From: Olsenella sp. An293
GTDB taxonomy: Bacteria > Actinomycetota > Coriobacteriia > Coriobacteriales > Atopobiaceae
Direction of reading: 5' to 3'
Assembly: GCF_002159495.1 (NCBI RefSeq)
Contig: NZ_NFIT01000001.1
Location: 1-64,000, forward strand
DNA: 64,000 nt
The notes beneath the pieces were generated by a model. That model ran no database searches. It worked only from the letters and a program-made list of their open reading frames with translations, and was not told the DNA's origin. Positions 35,648 to 43,754 of this stretch are shown in pieces. The first letter of the stretch is position 1, and every line of letters starts with the position of its first letter. The position numbers and the translations under genes were made by a program.

Positions 35648-36490
35648 GTGAATCTCAAGCAGCTCGAGTACTTCGTCGCCATCGCCGAGGAGGGCCAGAT
35701 CACCGCAGCCGCGCGACGTCTGCACATCTCGCAGCCCCCGCTCTCCTACGAGCTCGCCCAGCTCGAGCGCGAGCTCGGCACGCAGCTTGTGCGCCGTGGG
35801 CCGCGCGGCGTCACGCTCACCGAGGCGGGCCGGCTCCTGCACGAGCGCGCCGCGCGCATCCTCGCGATGGCGACCGCCACGGCACGCGAGGTCTCGAGCG
35901 TGGGAAAGGGGCTCACGGGAACGCTCTGCCTCGCGGTCTGCGACTCCGCCGCCGGACTTGCCCCGGGCACTCGGCTCGCGGAGCTCTCGCGCCTCGCGCC
36001 GGAGGTCTCGATCGAGGTGCTCGACGGGAGCGTACCCAAGGTCCTCGAGCTCGTCGCGAGCGGCCTTGCCGAGGTCGGGGTCGTGCGCACGCCCTTCTCC
36101 TCCCAGGGGCTGCGCTGCCGATACGCCCCCGCCGAGCCGCTCGTCGCCGTGATGCCCCAGGAGCTCGAGCGCGGCGACGAGCTCGAGGTCAGGCTCACCG
36201 AGCTCGCCGACGTCCCGCTCGCCTGCTCGCGACGCGTGGCGGCCCAGCTCGCTCAGACGCCGTTTTGCCTCACCGAGGACGATCGCGCCACATGCGCCTG
36301 CTCCGCCGCAGGCCTGGGAGTGGGGCTTGTGCCGCGGTCGCTGCTCTCGACCTGCGACACGGGGGCGTGCTTTATCAAGGTCGTCGCCGAGAAGGACCTG
36401 GAGTCGCGCGCCGCCGTCATCTGGAAGGCCGACCGTGCGCTCTCCCCGCTCGCCGAGCGTGCTGTCGCCCTTCTCGGCGAGCTCGCCTAA
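35648..36490 (+). CDS. LysR-family transcriptional regulator
   Basis: A 280-residue LysR-type regulator. The winged helix-turn-helix is at residues 1-60 (NLKQLEYFVAIAEEGQITAA and ARRLHISQPPLSYELAQLER). It is followed by the linker helix and a periplasmic-binding-protein-like effector domain from about residue 88 (GTLCLAVCDSAAGLAPGTRL). The start is GTG with GCAGGAGG upstream. The final residues (LLGELA) end at CTTCTCGGCG, which carries the intergenic word in coding DNA. Target genes are not evident; the neighbours are a small unknown gene and tatA, both on the other strand. Confidence 0.88.
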   Translation: MNLKQLEYFVAIAEEGQITAAARRLHISQPPLSYELAQLERELGTQLVRRGPRGVTLTEAGRLLHERAARILAMATATAREVSSVGKGLTGTLCLAVCDSAAGLAPGTRLAELSRLAPEVSIEVLDGSVPKVLELVASGLAEVGVVRTPFSSQGLRCRYAPAEPLVAVMPQELERGDELEVRLTELADVPLACSRRVAAQLAQTPFCLTEDDRATCACSAAGLGVGLVPRSLLSTCDTGACFIKVVAEKDLESRAAVIWKADRALSPLAERAVALLGELA

Positions 36491-36566
36491 CCCGCTCGTC
36501 CGTTCGAGTCCCGCGCGTCGGGGACAGCGCGCGGACCATGACCGGAAGGTCCCGACGCACAGAAAC

Positions 36567-36595
36567 GCCCCCGGGCGGGAAAGGGTCCCGGGGGC
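36567..36595 (-). terminator. terminator after tatA
   Basis: GCCCCCGGG and CCCGGGGGC form a 9-bp stem. On the minus strand it is followed by GTTTCTG. It lies between the convergent lysR and tatA genes and could serve both. Confidence 0.65.
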
Positions 36596-36620
36596 TGGGA
36601 GGAAGGCTTGCTCGAAGAGG

Positions 36621-36818
36621 CTACTGCGCGAGGTCGTCTTCGGTCGTGGACGCGGGGGAAGGCTCCGAGTCGCCAGAGCCCTCCTCCATGCCCTCTCGAA
36701 CGCTCTTGACCGTCTTTCCTAGGGCAGACCCCAGCTTGGGCAGGTTCTTGGGACCAAAGATAACGAGCACGATGAGAAGGATCACCGCCAGCTCGGGAAT
36801 GCCCATGCCAAGAATCAT
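36621..36818 (-). CDS. tatA: twin-arginine translocase subunit TatA
   Basis: A 65-residue TatA/E-type protein with a single transmembrane helix (IPELAVILLIVLVIFG), the conserved FGPKNLPKLGSALGKTVKS hinge and amphipathic helix, and an acidic tail (EEGSGDSEPSPASTTEDDL). TatA oligomerises to form the passage for folded proteins. The gene stands alone; tatC is not in the window. Coriobacteriia use Tat to export many cofactor-containing reductases, although the flavoproteins in this window have no Tat signal. Confidence 0.92.
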   Translation of the reverse strand: MILGMGIPELAVILLIVLVIFGPKNLPKLGSALGKTVKSVREGMEEGSGDSEPSPASTTEDDLAQ

Positions 36819-36898
36819 GCGTGTCGCCTCCAGAAGATCTCGTCACCGTACGAGACCATGGTAGGCCTGCCGCCGGCAATCGTAAAATACATAGTAAA

Positions 36899-36933
36899 GG
36901 GGACTGCCATATAAACGATATATGGCAGTCCCC
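36899..36933. repeat. perfect 15-bp inverted repeat (GGGGACTGCC type)
   Basis: GGGGACTGCCATATA and its exact complement TATATGGCAGTCCCC surround AACGA. It lies between tatA and the end of the ACT-domain gene. The GGGGAC/GTCCCC ends resemble other small palindromes in the window (near 43733, 49325 and 59318). It could be the terminator of the ACT gene, but no T run follows. Confidence 0.75.
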
Positions 36934-36957
36934 TCAGACGCGTTCCGTAAGCTGTCG

Positions 36958-37386
36958 CTACTCGACCTCTGACTGATCAAACACGTGGAAGCCCGCCTTC
37001 TCGATGGCCCAGCTCGCCTCCGCCGCGCTCGCCGGGTCGGCGATCTTGAGCGCCAGCACCGCCATGTCGTCGGTGGTGGAGAAGCAGTAGAAGTACTCGA
37101 TGTCCACGTCGAGGTCGTCGAGCTTCTCGAGCAGGTCGGCAGCGCCGCCCGGGTGGTGCGGGACGGCGATCGCCATGACCTTGGTCTTGATGGCGCGGTA
37201 GCCACCGGCCTCGAGGGCCGCGAGCGCGGCGGCCGTGTCGCTGCAGATGATGCGCACGATGCCGTACTCGGTGGTGTCGGCCACGGAGAGGGCCGCCATG
37301 TTGATGTTGGCGTCACCGAGGGTGCGGCACAGCGATGCGATGCGGCCGCGCTTGTTCTCGAGGAAAACCGTAATCTGATCGATCAT
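36958..37386 (-). CDS. tandem ACT-domain protein
   Basis: A 142-residue protein made of two ACT domains. The first begins MIDQITVFLENKRGRIASLC; the second begins near residue 70 (VMAIAVPHHPGGAADLLEKL). ACT domains bind amino acids and regulate metabolic enzymes. The ATG overlaps the stop of the phenylacetate-CoA ligase gene by one base, and AAAGGGG lies upstream within it. This pairing of an aryl-acid CoA ligase with a small tandem-ACT protein is common in anaerobes that degrade aromatic amino acids, so allosteric control of the ligase is likely. Confidence 0.9.
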   Translation of the reverse strand: MIDQITVFLENKRGRIASLCRTLGDANINMAALSVADTTEYGIVRIICSDTAAALAALEAGGYRAIKTKVMAIAVPHHPGGAADLLEKLDDLDVDIEYFYCFSTTDDMAVLALKIADPASAAEASWAIEKAGFHVFDQSEVE

Positions 37387-38687
37387 TACTTGATCCCCTT
37401 TCGCAGGTCGACGATGCGCTTGGCCTTGCCCTCGCTGCGCGCGATGGTCTTGGGCTCCACGAGCTTGACCTTGACGCCCACGGACAGCGCCGTCTTGAGG
37501 CGCGCAGAGATCTCCTTCTGCAGGCGCTCGACGGCGGCGACGGAGTCGAAGGCAAAGTCGGGGTTGACCTCGGCCTTGAGCGTGACCATGTCGAGCGAGC
37601 GGTGATCGGTGTCGACCTCGATCTGGTACCAGGAGGAGACCTGGTCGAAGGTCTTCATGACGTCCTCGATCTGGCTCGGGAAGACGTTGACGCCGCGGAT
37701 GATGAGCATGTCGTCGGTGCGGCCGTGGATGCGGTCGATGCGACGGTGCGTGCAGCCGCAGGCGCACTCCCCCGGCAGGATGCGCGTGATGTCGCGCGTA
37801 CGGTAGCGCACCACGGGCGACGCCTCGCGGTCGATCGTGGTGAGGACGAGCTCGCCCCACTCGCCGTCGGGCAGGACCTCGCCGGTGTTGGGGTCGATGA
37901 TCTCCGCGTAGAAGTGATCCTCGGCCAGGTGCAGGCCATCTTGCTCCCAGCACTCGATGGCGACGCCCGGGCCCATGGTCTCGGTGAGGCCGTAGACGTC
38001 GAGGACATGGTAGTTGAGCTTGCGCTCGAGGTCGCGACGGAAGTTGTCACTGAAGGGCTCGGCGCCGTGGATGCCCGCGCGCAGATGGAAGTCGCGCGCC
38101 GGGTCGATGCCCATCTCGAGGGCGGTGTCGGCGATGTGCATGGCGTAGCTCGGCGTGCAGCAGATGATCGTGGAGCCCATCTCCTTGAGCACGCGGATCT
38201 GGCGCTCGGTGTTGCCCGCGGACATGGGGATCGTGGTTGCCCCGGAGTAGAGGCCGCCGTAGTGGGCGCCCAGGCCGCCGGTGAACAGGCCGTAGCCGTA
38301 GCAGACGTGCACGACGTCGTCCTTGCCGCCGTTTGCGTACTCGATGCCGCGCGCAAAGCACTCGCCCCAGATGTCGAGGTCGTGCTGGGTGTAGCCGCCC
38401 ACCGTCGCCACGCCCGTGGTGCCGGAGGACATGTGGATCTCCTTGACCTCGGAAAGGGGCGTGGCGAACATGCCGTAGGGATAGTTGTCGCGCAGGTCCT
38501 GCTTGGTCACGAACGGCGCCTTCTGGAGGTCGTCGAGGCTCTTGACGGCATACGGGTCAAAGCCGGCCTCGTCGAAGCTCTTCTTGTAGAACGGCACGTT
38601 CTCGTAACACGCGATCACGGTCTTCTTGATGCCCTCGAGCTGGATCTGCTCGATCTGCTCGTGGGGCGCGTGGAGGATCTCCTGCAT
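37386..38687 (-). CDS. paaK: phenylacetate-CoA ligase
   Basis: A 433-residue AMP-forming ligase of the PaaK family. The AMP-binding P-loop is MSSGTTGVATVGGY near residue 95. The acyl-adenylate motif is VYGLTETMGPG. The hinge region is RYRTRDITRILPGECACG, and the C-terminal domain carries DDMLIIRGVNVFPSQIEDV. PaaK activates phenylacetate or indoleacetate as CoA thioesters in the cytoplasm; in anaerobes it can also run toward ATP formation during aromatic amino acid fermentation. ATG at 38687 has AAAGGGCGAG upstream. It is co-transcribed with the ACT gene. The upstream spacer holds palindromic element F. Confidence 0.92.
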   Translation of the reverse strand: MQEILHAPHEQIEQIQLEGIKKTVIACYENVPFYKKSFDEAGFDPYAVKSLDDLQKAPFVTKQDLRDNYPYGMFATPLSEVKEIHMSSGTTGVATVGGYTQHDLDIWGECFARGIEYANGGKDDVVHVCYGYGLFTGGLGAHYGGLYSGATTIPMSAGNTERQIRVLKEMGSTIICCTPSYAMHIADTALEMGIDPARDFHLRAGIHGAEPFSDNFRRDLERKLNYHVLDVYGLTETMGPGVAIECWEQDGLHLAEDHFYAEIIDPNTGEVLPDGEWGELVLTTIDREASPVVRYRTRDITRILPGECACGCTHRRIDRIHGRTDDMLIIRGVNVFPSQIEDVMKTFDQVSSWYQIEVDTDHRSLDMVTLKAEVNPDFAFDSVAAVERLQKEISARLKTALSVGVKVKLVEPKTIARSEGKAKRIVDLRKGIK

Positions 38688-38829
38688 CTTGCTCGCCCTT
38701 TCCTGAAAGCACGCGGACACAGGGATTTTACGGCGTGCGACGTGCGGGAAGGACGCGGGCGGGCGGCGCGTTCGCAAACGGAAACCATGGGAACGCGGGT
38801 CACGGACGTGACAGGCGCTTCGCGGCATG

Positions 38830-39046
38830 CAAAACGTGCCTTCGGTCCATATTGCGATCCCTTCGGATACAAAAGTCGCCTTCGATCCATGCGGATTTGG
38901 CCCCTTGGCGGCATCTCCATCAGCATCAGTTCACTATTGATTTAATGATGCAAAGTCATAGAGAGGGCAACGCTTGAGAAGCCGCCAAAACTCATGGATC
39001 GAAGCCCGGTTTTGTTTCTGGGCGCCGCGAAATATGGACTGAAGGC
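38830..39046. repeat. palindromic word-array element F
   Basis: Left arm: CAAAACGTGCCTTCGGTCCAT (38830) and a second copy with GTCG for CGTG and GATCC for GGTCC (38870), 40 bases apart. Right arm: inverted copies starting at 38994 (ATGGATCGAAG...GGTTTTG) and 39034 (ATGGACTGAAGGC), also 40 bases apart. Near the centre GGCGGCATCTCC and TTGAGAAGCCGCC are inverted relatives that resemble a degenerate CTTCTCG/CGAGAAG pair. It fills the 390-base gap between paaK and the gene at 39078; I see no gene there. Confidence 0.85.
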
Positions 39047-39077
39047 AAGAAGTGCAGGCGCCCGCGCCGGTCAGACG

Positions 39078-39497
39078 CTAGCGAAGCGCCTCGAGGCGCG
39101 CGAGCACGGTGCGCGTGGCCCCGATGGCCGCCTCGACGCCGTCCTGGGCGTCGTCGATCTTCTTCTGCACGTAGAGGTCCACGAACGGATTGTCCGCGAT
39201 CACGTCGAGCGCCGTCGCGATACCGCCCACGTCGACGCACAGGCTCTCGATGGTGCGCACGTCGTCCACCTCGCGCGTGAAGGCGTAGAGGTCCGCGCGG
39301 GCCCGCTCGAGCGCCTCGCGAGCGTCACCCAGGCGCGCATGCTTGACCAGGCTCGTGATGAGACCGCCCGCGAGCAGGTCGAAGAGTCCCCAGTTGCTCG
39401 CGCTGTCGAGCGCCTCGGACGCCTCCTCGAGACTCTCCAGCGCCCGTCTCCCGGCAAGCACCGCCTCGCGCACCTCTCGCCTCTCGTCTGCCGTCAC
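39078..39497 (-). CDS. conserved hypothetical helical protein
   Basis: A 139-residue, soluble, mostly helical protein. The notable block is SNWGLFDLLAGGLITSLVKH followed by ARLGDAREALERARADL, which I recall from small uncharacterised proteins of Firmicutes and Actinobacteria but cannot tie to a named family. The rest is charged, heptad-like helix that could form a helical bundle. The start is GTG with GGGGGAG upstream; a slightly longer version is possible. It is divergent from pfkA. No function is proposed. Confidence 0.7.
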   Translation of the reverse strand: MTADERREVREAVLAGRRALESLEEASEALDSASNWGLFDLLAGGLITSLVKHARLGDAREALERARADLYAFTREVDDVRTIESLCVDVGGIATALDVIADNPFVDLYVQKKIDDAQDGVEAAIGATRTVLARLEALR

Positions 39498-39661
39498 GAC
39501 ACTCCCCCTTCCCAATGTCCCTCACGACCAGTGTGACAGATGTGGGACGACGAGGCGCGACACACGCCGCTGAGAACGATACCGTTTGCGGACGCGACGC
39601 CGCACGGCCGGCTGAAAGCGCAATAATGCGTCTATCTGTGGACAAGAGGAAGGGAACAGCT

Positions 39662-40741
39662 ATGCTTCGAGTCGGTCTTCTCACGAGCGGCGGCGACTGC
39701 CAGGCGCTCAACGCCACCATGCGCGGCATCGTCAAGACGCTCTACCGTCAGTCCAAGGAGCCTGTCGAGGTCTACGGCTTCGAGGACGGCTACCAGGGTC
39801 TCATCTACGAGCGCTACCGCATGATGGACAACCGCGACTTCTCGGGCCTGCTCACCCGCGGCGGCACCGTCCTCGGCACCAGCCGCACGCCGTTCAAGCT
39901 CCTCGACACGCCCGAGGCGGACGGCGTCAACAAGGTCCAGGCCATGAAGGACACCTACGCCAAGCTCAAGCTCGACTGCCTGTTCATGCTCGGCGGCAAC
40001 GGCTCCACCAAGACGGCCAACCGCCTCTCTCAGGAGGGCCTGAACGTCATCGCGCTGCCCAAAACCATCGACAACGACACCTTTGGCACCGACATGACCT
40101 TCGGCTTCACCAGCTCGGTCGAGGTCGCCACCCGCTGCATCGACGAGATCCACACCACTGCCTCGAGCCACGGCCGCGTCTTCGTCATCGAGATCATGGG
40201 CCACAAGGTCGGCTGGATCCCCCTCTACGCGGGCGTCGCCGGCGGCGCCGACGTCATCCTCATCCCCGAGATCCCCTATGACATGGACAACGTCGTCCGC
40301 GTCATCGAGGAGCGAGACAAGGCCGGCTCGCGCTTCACGATCGTCGTCGTCGCCGAGGGCGCCATCTCCAAGGAGGAGGCCGCGCTCTCCAAGAAGGAGT
40401 ACAAGAAGCTCGTCGCCGAGCGCACCTCCCCCTCGATCGCCTACGACATCGCCGCCGAGATCGACAAGCGCACCGGACGCGAGATCCGCATCGCCGTCCC
40501 CGGCCACACCCAGCGCGGCGGCCAGCCGGACGCACAGGACCGCATCTTCGCGACGCAGTGCGGCGTCGAGGCGGCCCTCGCCTGCCTCAAGGGCAAGTTC
40601 GGCGTCATGATCGCCCAGGTCAACGGCAAGATGTGCCGCGTCCCGCTCGAGGAGGTCGCCGGCAAGCTCAAGTACGTCGACCCCAAGAGCGACCTCGTCA
40701 AGGAGGCCAAGGCCCTCGGCATCAGCTTCGGAGACGAGTAG
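39662..40741 (+). CDS. pfkA: 6-phosphofructokinase (phosphoryl donor uncertain)
   Basis: A 359-residue phosphofructokinase of the PfkA superfamily, the committed step of glycolysis. Conserved blocks are GLLTSGGDCQALNATMRG, the sugar-binding PKTIDNDTFGTD, and the substrate-site IEIMGHKVGWI. The donor-specifying loop reads GGNGS (Asn113-Gly114) rather than the GGDGS of classical ATP enzymes or GGDDT of PPi enzymes, while the second switch position is Lys134 (PKTIDND), as in PPi-type and related long PFKs. The donor, ATP or pyrophosphate, cannot be settled by eye. GGAAGGGAAC precedes the ATG. It is monocistronic with a strong terminator. Confidence 0.93.
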   Translation: MLRVGLLTSGGDCQALNATMRGIVKTLYRQSKEPVEVYGFEDGYQGLIYERYRMMDNRDFSGLLTRGGTVLGTSRTPFKLLDTPEADGVNKVQAMKDTYAKLKLDCLFMLGGNGSTKTANRLSQEGLNVIALPKTIDNDTFGTDMTFGFTSSVEVATRCIDEIHTTASSHGRVFVIEIMGHKVGWIPLYAGVAGGADVILIPEIPYDMDNVVRVIEERDKAGSRFTIVVVAEGAISKEEAALSKKEYKKLVAERTSPSIAYDIAAEIDKRTGREIRIAVPGHTQRGGQPDAQDRIFATQCGVEAALACLKGKFGVMIAQVNGKMCRVPLEEVAGKLKYVDPKSDLVKEAKALGISFGDE

Positions 40742-40771
40742 GCTGTGCCTCTCGCACAAACGAGCGCCTGC

Positions 40772-40806
40772 GTGCGGGGTCTCTTTTGAGACCCCGCACC
40801 TTTTTT
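40772..40806 (+). terminator. Rho-independent terminator of pfkA
   Basis: GTGCGGGGTCTC-TTTT-GAGACCCCGCAC is a perfect 12-bp stem followed by CTTTTTT. Confidence 0.95.
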
Positions 40807-40864
40807 GCGCACCTCTACGAGACGTACGCTCTTCTCGACAGAACCAGCGAGAAGGGGCAGCGTC

Positions 40865-41263
40865 ATGTGCGAGTGGAACCGCAACGTCATCATCCAGGAC
40901 CTCGTCCTGGCCATCGTCATCAACACGAGCGCGACGATCATCGACGGGGCGCCGTTCGACCACACGTGGTACACCTTCACCTGCGTGGCGCTGGCCACCA
41001 ACATCATCGGCCAGCTCGTCCTGCCCACCGGCGCCGTCGCCCGCGCGCTCACCGGCTGGGCCGGCGACGCCTCATGGCGCGTCTACGCACAGATCTTCAT
41101 CGAAAACCTCATCTTCGTGACGATCATCTCGCTCACCGAAGCCTTCGTGCACACGGGCGGCGCCGGCCTCGTCGCGGCGTGGCTCAACTCCTACGTCTGG
41201 CTCGTGATCATCGGCTACGCGACGTCGGTCGTCCTCTTCCGCGCGCTCAAGCCGCGCGAGTAA
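40865..41263 (+). CDS. small four-helix membrane protein
   Basis: A 132-residue protein with four predicted membrane segments (IIQDLVLAIVINTSATII; TFTCVALATNIIGQLVLP; IFIENLIFVTIISLTEAF; LVIIGYATSVVLFRAL). It may relate to small DUF2798-like proteins, but I cannot confirm this. AAGGGG precedes the ATG. In the leader, CTTCTCG (40831) and CGAGAAG (40848) form an inverted pair 10 bases apart that could fold into a hairpin just upstream of the ribosome site. Function unknown. Confidence 0.75.
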   Translation: MCEWNRNVIIQDLVLAIVINTSATIIDGAPFDHTWYTFTCVALATNIIGQLVLPTGAVARALTGWAGDASWRVYAQIFIENLIFVTIISLTEAFVHTGGAGLVAAWLNSYVWLVIIGYATSVVLFRALKPRE

Positions 41264-41289
41264 TCATCTCTCCCAACATGAGGGCAAAA

Positions 41290-41323
41290 GGGGCGCGGGC
41301 GAGAAAAACCTCGTCCGCGCCCC
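41290..41323 (-). terminator. terminator of the thiolase-buk operon
   Basis: GGGGCGCGG and CCGCGCCCC form a 9-bp stem extended by GCGAG/CTCGT. On the minus strand it is followed by CTTTTGCCC. It also lies at the 3' end of the convergent membrane-protein gene. Confidence 0.75.
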
Positions 41324-41351
41324 TCGCCTGTTGGGCCCAAAGCCCGGAAAA

Positions 41352-42461
41352 CTAGTCGTCGAAGCCGGTGAAGACGGGCACTCCCGTGTAGGTGCGCGGC
41401 TCCTCCTGGCCGCAGAGCACGCGCCGGGCACCGGCCGCCATGGCCTCGAGCTCGAACTCACCCGGATAGGCCGTGACCGGGGCGATCCACTCGCAGCGCC
41501 TGCGGATGTCGGCGACCAGGCCGTCGTTATGGACCATGCCGCCACCGAGCAGGATGCCGTCGACGCGGCCCTCGAGCACGCAGGCCATCTCGCCGATGGT
41601 CTTGCAGATCTGGTAGATCATCGCGTCCCAGGCGCGCTTGCAGGCGGCATCCCCCGCTGCCGCGCGCCGGCTCACCTCGAGCGCGTCGGAGGTGCCGAGA
41701 AGGTCGACGAAGCCGCCGGTCTTCATGCACAGGGCGCGCGCGTCGCCGGTGGTGTGGCTCTCCAGGTAGCGCAGCAGCTCCACCACGGGCACGGCGCCGC
41801 AGCGCGTGGGCGCCATCGGGCCGTCGCCACCGACGATGTCGTTGCCGTCGACCATCTGGCCGCGGTCGTGGGCCGAGACGGAGATGCCCCCGCCGATGTG
41901 GCACACGACGAAGCGGCAGTCCTCGTAGCGCCGCCCGAGCGACGCCGCATGGCGGATGGCCGTCTCCTTGAGGTTGAGCGCGTGCAGGTGCACGCGACGG
42001 TACACGCCCCTCACGCCGGTCATGCGCGCGAGGTCGCAGAGCTCGTCGGTGTCGGGCGGGTTGACCACGAAGGCGGGCTTGCCGCCGGCCGCCTGGGCAA
42101 ACTCGCTCGCGAGCTGCGGGCCGAGCTGCGCGGGGTGCTGGATGCCGTTGGCGCCGTCGTGGGAGTGGCGCAGCATGACCTCGTTCACCGCGTAAGTGCC
42201 GCCCGGCGTGGGCAGAAGCCCGCCGCCGCGCCCGACGAAGGCGTCGACGCTCGCGAGGTCGACGCCATGGGCGTCGAGCATCTCGAGGATGGTGTCGCGG
42301 CGGTAGGGCATCTGCTCGGAGATGCCGCCGAACTGCGCGAGCCTCTCGGCGGAGTGCGCGACGTTCTCGGAGAAGACCTCCGTCTCCCCGTCGAACAGGC
42401 CCACCTTGGTGGAGGTGGAGCCGGGGTTGATCACGAGCACGCGATAGTTCTTCTCGGCCAT
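41352..42461 (-). CDS. buk: butyrate kinase-type acyl kinase (cassette 1)
   Basis: A 369-residue kinase of the butyrate kinase branch of the ASKHA superfamily. It has the adenosine/phosphate motifs LVINPGSTSTKVGLFDGE, FVGRGGGLLPTPGG, FVVCHIGGGISVSAHDRG and ILLGGGMVHNDGL. It makes ATP from an acyl-phosphate, typically butyryl- or a branched acyl-phosphate. It is the last gene of a five-gene run: thiolase, DUF35, ACP, phosphate acyltransferase, kinase. One base separates its start codon from the acyltransferase stop. A paralogue with the same neighbours lies at 60800. Confidence 0.92.
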   Translation of the reverse strand: MAEKNYRVLVINPGSTSTKVGLFDGETEVFSENVAHSAERLAQFGGISEQMPYRRDTILEMLDAHGVDLASVDAFVGRGGGLLPTPGGTYAVNEVMLRHSHDGANGIQHPAQLGPQLASEFAQAAGGKPAFVVNPPDTDELCDLARMTGVRGVYRRVHLHALNLKETAIRHAASLGRRYEDCRFVVCHIGGGISVSAHDRGQMVDGNDIVGGDGPMAPTRCGAVPVVELLRYLESHTTGDARALCMKTGGFVDLLGTSDALEVSRRAAAGDAACKRAWDAMIYQICKTIGEMACVLEGRVDGILLGGGMVHNDGLVADIRRRCEWIAPVTAYPGEFELEAMAAGARRVLCGQEEPRTYTGVPVFTGFDD

Positions 42462-42462
42462 G

Positions 42463-43467
42463 CTAGCCCTCCAGCGCCTGGGCGCGCACGCAGCTCATCA
42501 CGACGTTGCCCACGATCTCGGAGACGGGGGCGGAGCGGCTGCAGTCGCACACGATCTTCTTGAAGCCCTGCAGCATCGGGCCGTAGGCGTCGGCGCCGGT
42601 GAGGTTCTGGATGATCTTCACGCCGATGTTGCCGACGTCGATGTCGGGCCAGATGAGCAGGTTGGCGCGGCCGGCGACCTCGGATTCGCGGGCCACCTTC
42701 TTGGCGGCCACCTTGGGGTTGATCGCGGCGTCGAACTGGAACTCGCCGTCGATCTTGAGGTCGGGGCGACGCTCGTTGGCGATGTCGCGCGCCGCGCGCA
42801 CCTTGTCCACGAGCTCGTTGTCCATCGAGCCGTCCGTGGAGTGGCTGAGCAGCGCGCAGCGCACGTCCCAGCCGGTCAGCGCCGCCACGGTCTCGCTCGA
42901 GGCGATGGCGATCGAGGCGAGCTCCTCGGGCGTGGGGTTCACGCACACGGCCGAGTCGCCGAAGCCGATGAGACCGCCCTCGCCGCCGTCCCAGCCCGGC
43001 ACGTCGGCGATGCCGCAGGAGCTGATGGTGTCCACGCCGTCGGCCAGGCCCACGATGGCCTGGGCGGCGAGGATGATGTCGCCCGTGGCGCTCGCGATGC
43101 CGGCGAACATGACGTCAACGTCGCCGAGCACCTGCATGATCAGGGCGCGCTCCAGCGGGCGCGTCATGCGGCGCGCGACGCCCTTGGCCTTGTACTTGCA
43201 GTCGGGGCGCGCGAGATAGCGCTCGGCGCAGGCGGCGTTGCCCGCCTCGTCGGTGACGTCCACGACCTCGACGCCGTCGAGGCTGACGCCGCGCTCCTCG
43301 GCGAGGCGCGCGAGCTCGGCGCCGTCGCCCACGAGCACGCACTTGGCGAGGCCGGCCTCGGTGAGCTCGGCCACGGCGCGCATCATGGTGTCGTTGTCGC
43401 CCTCGGGGAAGGCGACGCGCATCGGGCGCGCGGCGGCGCGCTCGCGCAGGGTCTCCATCAGGCCCAC
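42463..43467 (-). CDS. phosphate acyltransferase, Pta/Ptb family (cassette 1)
   Basis: A 334-residue member of the phosphate acetyl/butyryltransferase family. Family blocks seen are MRVAFPEGDNDTMMRAVAEL, GIASATGDIILAAQAIVGLA, DGEFQFDAAINPKVAAKK, and AGRANLLIWPDIDVGNIGVK. The family interconverts an acyl thioester plus phosphate and an acyl-phosphate plus free thiol. It sits directly between an ACP gene (3 bases away) and an acyl kinase gene (1 base away). The acyl carrier could therefore be ACP rather than CoA; this is inference from gene order. Confidence 0.88.
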   Translation of the reverse strand: MGLMETLRERAAARPMRVAFPEGDNDTMMRAVAELTEAGLAKCVLVGDGAELARLAEERGVSLDGVEVVDVTDEAGNAACAERYLARPDCKYKAKGVARRMTRPLERALIMQVLGDVDVMFAGIASATGDIILAAQAIVGLADGVDTISSCGIADVPGWDGGEGGLIGFGDSAVCVNPTPEELASIAIASSETVAALTGWDVRCALLSHSTDGSMDNELVDKVRAARDIANERRPDLKIDGEFQFDAAINPKVAAKKVARESEVAGRANLLIWPDIDVGNIGVKIIQNLTGADAYGPMLQGFKKIVCDCSRSAPVSEIVGNVVMSCVRAQALEG

Positions 43468-43470
43468 GGT

Positions 43471-43704
43471 TTACTCCATCTCTTCCTCGACGCGCTCCAC
43501 GAGCTCGCCGATGGTCTTCATGGTCATGACCTCGCGGATGGGCACCTCGGCGTCGAGCTCGTTCTCGATCATGGAGGTGAGGGCGATCATCTTCATCGAG
43601 CCCTTGCCGAGCTCGGCGAAGGTGGTCTCGGCGGTGACCTCGCCGTCGTACTTGTAGGCGGACTTGGCGAACTCGCAGACCTGCTCGAGGACTTCCTGGC
43701 TCAT
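43471..43704 (-). CDS. acyl carrier protein with GSM at the prosthetic-group site (cassette 1)
   Basis: A 77-residue acyl carrier protein. The pantetheine-attachment site aligns as ELGKGSMKMIALTSMIENEL, with Ser36 in place but the usual DSL replaced by GSM. Helix 3 (DAEVPIREVMTMKTIGELVE) is typical. The acidic ends fit an ACP. GAAAGGAAAC precedes the ATG. It lies between the DUF35 gene and the phosphate acyltransferase gene, not among fatty-acid genes, so it is a dedicated carrier for this pathway. Whether a standard phosphopantetheinyl transferase accepts the altered motif is unknown. Confidence 0.88.
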   Translation of the reverse strand: MSQEVLEQVCEFAKSAYKYDGEVTAETTFAELGKGSMKMIALTSMIENELDAEVPIREVMTMKTIGELVERVEEEME

Positions 43705-43754
43705 GATGTTTCCTTTCTGTCGGTGGTGATGAGAGGGGACGGTCCCTTTCGTCG

